Shown here piece by piece: positions 57,227 to 64,000 of a stretch of 64,000 nucleotides of DNA. The stretch is from Symploca sp. SIO2E9 (GTDB lineage Bacteria > Cyanobacteriota > Cyanobacteriia > Cyanobacteriales > Coleofasciculaceae), in contig JAAHGS010000001.1 of the NCBI GenBank assembly GCA_010692645.1, positions 1-64,000 on the forward strand, in the 5' to 3' direction. The translations under genes were made by a program, and so were the position numbers. The notes beneath the pieces were generated by a model that saw only the letters and a program-made list of their open reading frames with translations, ran no database searches and had not been told where the DNA came from. The stretch's first letter is position 1; every line of letters begins with the position of its first letter.

Positions 57227-58414
57227 ATGAAGATTTCATCTAACCAAACCGATACTGTGAATGCTTCTCAGAACTTGGAAGTTTTTTTTGAAATGCTGTC
57301 GGTTCCAGTCTATTGTAATCTTCTGTGGTCAGAGCAGCAAGCAGCTAAGAACTGCCCTAAGGGAGATATCAAACTGGCTTTCTGCCCTGAAACTGGCTTG
57401 ATTACCAATATTGCCTTTGACCCAGACAAGTTAGGCTATTGCCAGGACTATGAAAATTCCTTACACTATTCTCCCCGGTTTCAGCAATATGCTCAATCCC
57501 TAGCTGCTTCCTTGGTAGAGCGTCACAATCTCCATCACAAAGACATTATCGAAATTGGCTGTGGCAAAGGAGATTTTCTGATTTCGCTATGTGAATTGGG
57601 AAATAATCGAGGAGTAGGCTTTGATCCCAGCTATGTTCCTAGAGCAGAGCATAGCTCAATGTCAGAACAAGTCCAATTTATCCAAGATTTCTATTCGGAG
57701 CGCTATCAAGATTATCAAGCAGATTTAATTTGCTGTCGGCATACACTTGAACACATTTCCAACCCAGCTGATTTACTCAAGCCACTGCGGCTGGCAATTG
57801 GCAATCGCCTCCAGACAATTGTCTTCTTTGAAGTTCCCAATGCACTACATACCTTTCGTAATCTAGCAGTTTGGGATATTATTTATGAACACTGCTGTTA
57901 TTTTGCCCCCACCTCTCTAGCGCAGGCTTTTTCCAGCTGCGGGTTTCAGATTTGCGAGCAATCTGAGGCGTTTGAGGGCCAGTTTCTGTGCTTAGAAGCT
58001 CTGCCAGCTACTAATCATTTTACTAGCAATGATGAGCGTAAGCATGAAGTTGAGGAGTTGTCAAAGGATATTGCCACCTTTAAAGCTAAGTTTGATTCTT
58101 TGGTAGAAACCTGGGAGCAGAAATTACTGCAAATGGCACAAGCAGGTAAAAAAGCTGTAGCTTGGGGTGCTGGTTCCAAGGGAGTTACTTTCTTGAATAT
58201 TCTCAACAACCAAGACTCGATTGAGTACATTGTAGACCTTAATCCTCGCAAACAAGGGATGTATGTAGCAGGCACAGGACAGAAAATTGTGCCACCGGAA
58301 TTCCTGCGGGAGTATAAACCAGAGGTAGTTATTATCATGAACCCAATCTATGAGGGTGAAATTCGAGAGTTAGTCACAGGTTTGGGTTTGACTGCTGAGT
58401 TTATGTGTGTCTAA
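57227..58414 (+). CDS. Sugar C-methyltransferase-like paralogue, N-terminal zinc site eroded
   Basis: A 395-residue paralogue of the 53970-55199 protein. The SAM motif (IEIGCGKGDFLISLCELGNNRGVGFDPSY) and CRHTLEHI segment are preserved, as is the C-terminal part (KKAVAWGAGSKGVTFLNIL, IVDLNPRKQGMYVAGTG). The N-terminus is shorter and the zinc Cys set is incomplete: the first pair is missing and the second reads FCPETG instead of FCDHCG. It may use a different substrate, or the domain may be structural only. The start follows CAGGGAGTAGGA. Confidence 0.9.
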   Translation: MKISSNQTDTVNASQNLEVFFEMLSVPVYCNLLWSEQQAAKNCPKGDIKLAFCPETGLITNIAFDPDKLGYCQDYENSLHYSPRFQQYAQSLAASLVERHNLHHKDIIEIGCGKGDFLISLCELGNNRGVGFDPSYVPRAEHSSMSEQVQFIQDFYSERYQDYQADLICCRHTLEHISNPADLLKPLRLAIGNRLQTIVFFEVPNALHTFRNLAVWDIIYEHCCYFAPTSLAQAFSSCGFQICEQSEAFEGQFLCLEALPATNHFTSNDERKHEVEELSKDIATFKAKFDSLVETWEQKLLQMAQAGKKAVAWGAGSKGVTFLNILNNQDSIEYIVDLNPRKQGMYVAGTGQKIVPPEFLREYKPEVVIIMNPIYEGEIRELVTGLGLTAEFMCV

Positions 58415-58560
58415 GCGACTGCCACCGGGAGAAAGCAAGAGAACGGTAAACTGTTGAAATAACGATGAGGGGGATTATTGCGCTAATTTATAATCCTCCT
58501 CTGGACTCAAAAATCGTTTTTTTGTCAACTTCTCTTACTCGAGTGGTGAGGTTTATTGAG

Positions 58561-59178
58561 ATGGCATATAGTGATTTCAAGCTCCCTGATTTAAAGATGC
58601 AATTTAGCTTAGAACTCAAGGAACAAAGTGATTTATTTTCAGATCGACTAGAAGTACGATGCAGTGATTATTTAGATGTTACACTTAAATACAATTTGCC
58701 CTTAGCGGTAGATATTAATACAGAAAAAGCTCGCTCTGAATTGATTATTGCTCCAATTTTGCTAGAAATGAGGCGGCAATTAAATAATCAAGTGAGTCTA
58801 TTTTCAGGAGTGGATTTTAATGTTGATAACGCTAGAGGACTCAATGGTGTTTGTGATTTTTTAGTCAGCAGCTCAACTGAACAACTGTTCATTACTGCTC
58901 CAGTCATGACTCTGGTGGAAGCCAAGAATGAAAATATTAAGGGAGGATTAGGACAGTGTGGAGCTGAAATGATCGCAGCCAAGTTATTTAATGAACAAGA
59001 AGAAAATAATATCAAGATAATTTATGGAACTGTTACTACAGGAACCCTTTGGCGGTTTTTGAAGTTAGAAGGTAGCGTTATTTATATTGATACGGTTGAA
59101 TACTACATTGGCAATATTGATAAAATTCTAGGCATTTTACTTTCTACTGCTGAAGTTGAGCCAGTTTCAGTATTGTAA
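58561..59178 (+). CDS. PD-(D/E)XK nuclease-like protein
   Basis: About 205 residues from the ATG at 58561 ([10 protein letters not shown]); a longer reading begins at 58465. The C-terminal half has the pattern of a PD-(D/E)XK core: an Asp in [10 protein letters not shown] (about residue 97) and an E-x-K pair in [13 protein letters not shown] (about residue 120), followed by an AEMIAAKLF helix. This kind of small restriction-endonuclease-like protein is common in cyanobacterial accessory regions. The next genes are an ATPase and an NLR-like protein, so a conflict role is possible. The catalytic assignment is by motif only. Confidence 0.7.
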   Translation: MAYSDFKLPDLKMQFSLELKEQSDLFSDRLEVRCSDYLDVTLKYNLPLAVDINTEKARSELIIAPILLEMRRQLNNQVSLFSGVDFNVDNARGLNGVCDFLVSSSTEQLFITAPVMTLVEAKNENIKGGLGQCGAEMIAAKLFNEQEENNIKIIYGTVTTGTLWRFLKLEGSVIYIDTVEYYIGNIDKILGILLSTAEVEPVSVL

Positions 59179-59248
59179 TATTCTTGGCACTTCCGATCAA
59201 AACAAGATTTACAACTCAGCCAGGTAAAATTACGCATTGGGAGTATTT

Positions 59249-60616
59249 ATGCAATCGCATGTGACATTTGCGTTAGTCTTGGCTATGTTGGAAGGGTTAG
59301 GGAGAGACAAGAAAATCACTATGAGTGATATCAGCTTTTGGAAACCTGTCTATCAATTCTTTAAGCCCGAGGAGCCTCTTATCAAAGAAGAATTAAGGGA
59401 TTTCTATGTCCGACGAGATAACAGCCCAGTAGATAGTTTGGTGAATTTACTGGCAATGGAGGATTCGGCAGCAAAGTTTCTGTTAGCAGGGCACCGAGGC
59501 AGTGGTAAAACTACAGAGCTGAGGCGATTAGAGCAACGGTGTATGTCAGAATACACTGTAGTTTGGGTGGATACTGACACTTATCTCGATAAGTACGATA
59601 TTGAATATGCTGATGTGGTGGTATTGATTGGAATCACCATTGTTCAACGGTTGGGAAAATTGGGATGGAAGCTCCCCCGGAAACTAGAACAAGATTTGCT
59701 GGAAAGTCTTGCCAAGGTGACATACCAAGACAAGGTGACTGGAGGCGGGCAACTTCAACTGCCTAAACTATTTCAAGACTTGGGAGGTTTGTTGAAGGTT
59801 GGGTTTGATCGAGAAACTAAGAAAACGCGAGAGGTTCGCCCAGCCTTGAGTGAAATTATTGCTAAGGTAAATGCCATTATTGCAGCGGCAGAAGCCGATA
59901 AACCGAAGCTTTTAGTAATTGTGGATGGGTTAGATCGAAAGGATTACGGAATTGCACTAAAAATGTTTTCTAGTTCTTTGCTCACCGATCTAAACTGTCA
60001 TCTTGTCTATGTGATTCCTATTTCTTTGCGCTATTCCCCAGCCTTTCGGCAACCGATGCAGAGCTTTGATAAATGTCTGGATTTAACTAATATTCCCGTT
60101 TTCAAATGTGATGACAACGCTCGCCCAACGACTCAACCTGATCCAGTGGGACGACATATTCTTACTACTGTGATTGAGAAGCGATTGCAGAAACTCGGTG
60201 ATACTTACAAGAACCTATTTCAGCCAGATGCCCTAGAGTTACTATGTGAAAAGAGTGGAGGTGTAATGCGCGATTTGGTGCGGTTGGCACGGACTTCCTG
60301 TGAGGTTGCTTTGCAGAAAAATGCTAATCAGGTGGATCTAACTATTGCTCAAGAAGCGATACAAGAGGAACATAGAACCTACTCAATTGAGGACTACCAT
60401 TTTGAAGAACTGGATAAAGTTCACCGCACAGGTAAATTGACAACTAACTCCTTTGACTCTCCCAAAAACGGTAAGGTTGTCATTTGCGATGAACTTCTGC
60501 ACTATAAATTGATATTAGGGTATCAAGACCGGAAATATGGGCGTTGGTTCGATATCAATCCAATTTTGCTAGAGGATTTGGAACGCTGGCGAGGGACAAA
60601 CCCGACAAACCCTTAG
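59249..60616 (+). CDS. STAND-type/KAP-like P-loop ATPase
   Basis: About 455 residues from the ATG at 59249, which has GGGAG at 6-nt spacing; an internal ATG at 59321 (MSDISFWKP) is also possible. Walker A is GHRGSGKTTEL (about residues 80-90 from the internal start) and Walker B is LLVIVDGLDRKDY. A winged-helix-like C-terminus follows (ALELLCEKSGGVMRDLVRLAR). The FWKPVYQFFKPEEPL opening followed by a GHRGxGKSTELRRL-type P-loop is the pattern of ATPases paired with iSTAND/TPR proteins, and that is what lies downstream. The partner relation is inferred from the neighbourhood. Confidence 0.82.
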   Translation: MQSHVTFALVLAMLEGLGRDKKITMSDISFWKPVYQFFKPEEPLIKEELRDFYVRRDNSPVDSLVNLLAMEDSAAKFLLAGHRGSGKTTELRRLEQRCMSEYTVVWVDTDTYLDKYDIEYADVVVLIGITIVQRLGKLGWKLPRKLEQDLLESLAKVTYQDKVTGGGQLQLPKLFQDLGGLLKVGFDRETKKTREVRPALSEIIAKVNAIIAAAEADKPKLLVIVDGLDRKDYGIALKMFSSSLLTDLNCHLVYVIPISLRYSPAFRQPMQSFDKCLDLTNIPVFKCDDNARPTTQPDPVGRHILTTVIEKRLQKLGDTYKNLFQPDALELLCEKSGGVMRDLVRLARTSCEVALQKNANQVDLTIAQEAIQEEHRTYSIEDYHFEELDKVHRTGKLTTNSFDSPKNGKVVICDELLHYKLILGYQDRKYGRWFDINPILLEDLERWRGTNPTNP

Positions 60617-60816
60617 GGACTTCCATCGAGGAGAGGGGGAGAGGGGGAGAGAGGGAGATGGGGAGATGGGGAGATGGGGAGATGGGGAGATGAATTTTCT
60701 GCCTTCTGCCTTCTGCCTTCTGCCTCCTGCCTTTCCTGGGGAGAGAGGGAGAAGATTCTTGAGGTCATATTTCCAAGTAAATTGGATAATTTATTTCTTG
60801 GAGTTCCCTTAGAGTG
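60617..60816. repeat. STRR-rich gap before the NLR-like gene
   Basis: Octamers of gagaggggg/gagatgggg (about 60632-60692) and ctgcctt heptamers (about 60700-60735) separate the ATPase and NLR-like genes. The ATG at 60817 follows a ttagagtg leader with no clear Shine-Dalgarno. Confidence 0.8.
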
Positions 60817-63800
60817 ATGAATACTGGCAATTTGAACGAACAACCATTGCTAAGTTCTGCTGATCACAAGGAATTGACTAAACTAGTCAATGCGGTGGCG
60901 CTGAGCGAAGATAGTCTGAGCCTGTTTGCCGTTGCCCCGGAAATTTCCCCAGAGCATCCGGTGGTTGAGCAGTTCAAAACTAAGCTGGAAGAATTAGAGG
61001 AATCGTTTCAGTTTTTGCTATTTCACTATAGCGACAATTCTCTGTTTAAGTTCCTAACCAAACTCGACAGTGAATCAGCACCAGATTCTGGACGAAGGAT
61101 TATCCTCGCCTTTGGCTTGGAAAAATTGCCGCTTCCTAGATTGAAACAGGCGATGGAGGATTTAAATCTGGGGCGGGAGGCAATTTTTGAGCGCAACTTA
61201 ATACTGATTTTCTGGCTAAACCGGAAGAGTTTTTTAGATGAATTTCGCAGGCGTGCGCCAGATTTTTGGGACTGGCGAGGTAAGGTTGCTACATTTGAGA
61301 CTGGTCCACCGCTTCATGCCTTGCTCTATCCTTACCTAGAGTGGCTGATTGCTGAAAACTCTTACCTCAGGATGAGTGGGGTGATGCAAGTCAACCGCCA
61401 GGTGGATATTTTCCTAGATCAGATTTATGTTTCGCTGAAGGCTCAATGGGAGGAGCAACGGAGCCAATCCTTTCGGGAGTTGGTAACTTCAGGGGAAGGA
61501 AAAGTTAGCTCAAGTCGTGCTAGCTGGAACAAACAGGGGGAACCTGAGGTATGGGAAAGCGGGCTAAAGGATGAGTCAAAGCTCTTGGAAGTGAATGCAG
61601 AACCTCTAAGTCGTCAGCGCGTGACTAAAATTGTGGATTTGGCGGAGGCGGTAGGCAAGTATGACTATAGCGTAATTTTAGGGGATCCAGGGGCTGGTAA
61701 AACCACGTTGCTGCGTTATCTGGCAAGGCATTTTGCGATCGCTAATCGAGATGGCAAGGCCACAGTGCTGGGGGGAATGGAGGAGGAGTTGGGGCAGCCA
61801 CGATTGCCGATTTTATTTCGGATTGCCGACTATGCCGAAAGCCTCGCCACACAACCTGATTTAACTCTGGTGGATTACCTTAAGCAATTTTATCGCCAGT
61901 GGGAAGACTATTTTGAGGCTTCGGATGGGGATAAAGTCGCTAATCTGCTTTTAGAAAAGATGGAGGCAGGAAACTGTATATTACTGCTGGATGGGTTGGA
62001 TGAGGTATTCGATCAATCTAACCGGGTGCAGGTGGTGCAGCAAATTAATCAGTTAGTATATGCTTACCGTAACAATAAGTTTGTGATTACTAGCCGGATT
62101 GCCGGTTATCAGGAAGCAGCGCTTGGTAAATGGTTCCGAGAGTTTACTATTGTGCCGATGGAGAATACCCAAATCCAGCAGTTTCTAGAGCGCTGGTGTT
62201 TGGCAATTGAAGTAGCGCAACGTCCAGAAGCCGATTCTAGCCTACATCAGCGCGATGCTGCACTAGAGGCAGAGGGTATTTTAGAGGCGATTGAAACTAA
62301 GCCGGGAGTGAAACGCTTTGCCGCCAATCCGCTGTTATTGACGATTTTGGCGTTGATTCATCGCAATGGCACCCAATTGCCTCAAAGAAGGGTGGAATTG
62401 TATGAACTGGCAACTAAGACTTTAATTGAAGATTGGCAGTTAGGACGCAATGTCCCCTATAGGGCAAAAAAGAAGCAACTAATGTTGGTGGAGGAAGAAG
62501 TAACAACGCTACTGGCTCCATTGGCTTTTCAAATGCATCAACATAAGCCTTCTGGATTAGTAACAAAGAAAGAGGTAGAGGAATGGTTAACCCCAAAAAT
62601 GGCAGAGCTACAGGGGGTAGAAGAGTCTGAAGCACTGGAGCTAGTCAAGGAGTTTTTGCGGAAGGTGCGGGAGACAACGGGGTTATTTGTGGAGCGAGCC
62701 CCAGATGTTTATGGGTTTATGCATCTGACGTTTGAGGAGTATTTTGCTGCTCGCGACATTGCCGATAACGAGATTGACGATATTTTGAGTATTATCAATT
62801 CTTACCGCCATCAGGCGCGGTGGAATGAGCCAATTTTGCTGGCGTTGGGGTATTTTAGTCAAGATCAAAGGCGGCTACATCGGTTACTCGGGAAATTGTT
62901 TAGCGATTTAGGTAACTATCAGCCCATAATCGCAGGCAAAGAAATTCAGCTCAAAAATGCTGCGGCAGCTAATCCGGTAATGGTATGGTTTTCGCAGCCA
63001 GAGGGAGAGGTACAAGAGTCAGACTCAGTATGGCAGGATTTACTATTTGTGGGGCAGGTGTTGGCAGAGGTGAAAGTCATGCCAAACTTCTGTCGGCAGC
63101 AGGTAGAGAAACTGGTGCTAACCTATTTGGGCTTGAATAAGTATTTCTCAGATGAGTCAACACAGCAATTGTTGAATCGGCTGCGGGGAATTGAGGCATT
63201 TAACCATCAGGTGTTGGAGCGGTTACAGCAGGCAGCAGAAGATGAGCAACTCTCAGAAGAGCAGCGCAACGAGGCATTGGCGGCAATACTTTATGTAGTG
63301 TGTGGCGAGGTAGGAGAAACCTTAACCGATTACGTGACAGCGATTGTTCAACAGTTAACGCCATCCTTGTTTTACGAAATTCGTAATTTGGTTGAAGAAT
63401 TGGGGGTGGAGATGACACCTGCCTTAAAGCGCTCTCTGGAGGATACAAGCTTGGATGTTTCTCAACGTCAAGCTTTAGAGTTTATAACAGGTTTATCTTG
63501 CTTGCGATCAGATCACTATGAGCGTGCGATCGCTAGTTTAAAACTGCTAGTTGATAATACAAATTCCCATCTCGAAGGCTTTATCTTTTGGGCGCTTGCC
63601 ATTGCCTATGAGGAAAAGGATGACTATCAACAGGGACTGCAATACTATCCAAAATGTTCTCAAAAGCTGCAAGTAGGTTCCGACTCTACCGGAATCCTGT
63701 TTTTGTGGTGTAATTGGGGCGTTTGTCATCGTTCACACAAGCAATATGAACAGTCTTTAGAGTGCTTCCAGCAGGCGTTAACGATTTCTAGGGCATCAAA

Positions 63801-64000
63801 CAACAGTAAAGCGGAAGCTAATATTCTTGGGAATATTGGCATAAGTTACCAGGATTGGGAAAAGTATGAAGAAGCGATCGACTATTACCAACAAAGCTGC
63901 AAACTATATCAGCAATTAGGTAAAGAAACTGATGTCGCTGACTTGTGGTACCGGATAGGAGATTGCTATCGTAACTGGGGCAAGTATGAGCAGGCACTAG
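60817..64000 (+). CDS. iSTAND-like/NACHT/TPR NLR-like protein (partial, 3' end outside window)
   Basis: An open frame of 1061 codons from 60817 to the window edge without a stop. About 1-170 is an N-terminal domain ending in the motif APDFWDWR near residue 150, the pattern of inactive-STAND modules. About 270-620 is a NACHT NTPase with Walker A GDPGAGKTT (residue 289), Walker B ILLLDGLDEVFD (near 390), an ITSRIAGYQE sensor and an FAANPLLLTILALIH helix. A NACHT C-terminal helical region follows. From about 890, TPR units appear (GNIGISYQDWEKYEEAIDYY). Such NLR-like proteins sense invaders or internal damage and trigger effectors. It follows the P-loop ATPase gene. Confidence 0.88.
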   Translation, partial: MNTGNLNEQPLLSSADHKELTKLVNAVALSEDSLSLFAVAPEISPEHPVVEQFKTKLEELEESFQFLLFHYSDNSLFKFLTKLDSESAPDSGRRIILAFGLEKLPLPRLKQAMEDLNLGREAIFERNLILIFWLNRKSFLDEFRRRAPDFWDWRGKVATFETGPPLHALLYPYLEWLIAENSYLRMSGVMQVNRQVDIFLDQIYVSLKAQWEEQRSQSFRELVTSGEGKVSSSRASWNKQGEPEVWESGLKDESKLLEVNAEPLSRQRVTKIVDLAEAVGKYDYSVILGDPGAGKTTLLRYLARHFAIANRDGKATVLGGMEEELGQPRLPILFRIADYAESLATQPDLTLVDYLKQFYRQWEDYFEASDGDKVANLLLEKMEAGNCILLLDGLDEVFDQSNRVQVVQQINQLVYAYRNNKFVITSRIAGYQEAALGKWFREFTIVPMENTQIQQFLERWCLAIEVAQRPEADSSLHQRDAALEAEGILEAIETKPGVKRFAANPLLLTILALIHRNGTQLPQRRVELYELATKTLIEDWQLGRNVPYRAKKKQLMLVEEEVTTLLAPLAFQMHQHKPSGLVTKKEVEEWLTPKMAELQGVEESEALELVKEFLRKVRETTGLFVERAPDVYGFMHLTFEEYFAARDIADNEIDDILSIINSYRHQARWNEPILLALGYFSQDQRRLHRLLGKLFSDLGNYQPIIAGKEIQLKNAAAANPVMVWFSQPEGEVQESDSVWQDLLFVGQVLAEVKVMPNFCRQQVEKLVLTYLGLNKYFSDESTQQLLNRLRGIEAFNHQVLERLQQAAEDEQLSEEQRNEALAAILYVVCGEVGETLTDYVTAIVQQLTPSLFYEIRNLVEELGVEMTPALKRSLEDTSLDVSQRQALEFITGLSCLRSDHYERAIASLKLLVDNTNSHLEGFIFWALAIAYEEKDDYQQGLQYYPKCSQKLQVGSDSTGILFLWCNWGVCHRSHKQYEQSLECFQQALTISRASNNSKAEANILGNIGISYQDWEKYEEAIDYYQQSCKLYQQLGKETDVADLWYRIGDCYRNWGKYEQAL

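Overview
The window reads as chromosomal DNA of a filamentous cyanobacterium. It carries psbU, a cyanobacterial-type RRM protein, a PatA-like regulator, many HIP1 octamers (GCGATCGC, e.g. near 9106, 19351, 43717, 54588) and abundant 7- and 8-nt short tandem repeats (STRRs). No rRNA, tRNA, CRISPR array, intact transposase or reverse transcriptase was seen. The genus cannot be fixed from sequence alone.

Layout. 0-9 kb: a universal stress protein; an orphan two-gene cassette with a DndD-like SMC ATPase; then housekeeping and photosynthesis genes (RRM protein, PsbU, 1-Cys peroxiredoxin, cysteine-synthase-like enzyme, YgfZ). 9-17.7 kb, all on the minus strand: a vWA/MoxR/VMAP conflict-type system. 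It consists of an EAD1-trypsin protease, a small membrane protein, an EAD1-VMAP protein, a MoxR ATPase, a SAV_2336/vWA-like protein fused to an FGE/C-type-lectin fold, and a stand-alone FGE-fold paralogue. The C-termini of the two FGE-fold proteins have the NNY codon pattern expected of diversity-generating-retroelement (DGR) variable regions, and their similarity continues past the stop codon. No template repeat or RT is in the window, so any DGR would have to act from elsewhere. The stand-alone gene lies between inverted copies of a four-hairpin element whose stems covary.

18-24 kb: TetR regulator plus RND efflux pair. 24-30.5 kb: sodium/solute symporter with a small membrane partner, DUF760 protein, ScpB, and the TldD/TldE protease pair. 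31.7-40 kb: a PatA-CheY-CheW-MCP-CheA operon of the pix/pil/hmp type controlling type IV pili. 41.6-44.1 kb: cupin, Fe/2OG dioxygenase and TSUP exporter. 44-46 kb: TpsB outer-membrane secretion protein. 46.7-49.5 kb: copper chaperone and copper P-type ATPase. 50.7-58.4 kb: nucleotide-sugar/glycan cluster with RfbF, an SDR, three related C-methyltransferase-like proteins and a VanZ-LamG membrane protein. 58.5-64 kb: PD-(D/E)XK-like protein, STAND-type ATPase, and an iSTAND-like/NACHT/TPR protein that runs off the right edge; this is probably a second NTP-dependent conflict locus.

The most interesting system is the 9-17.7 kb locus. The model is inference from architecture: a hypervariable lectin-fold sensor is coupled through vWA/MoxR/VMAP to an EAD1-recruited protease.
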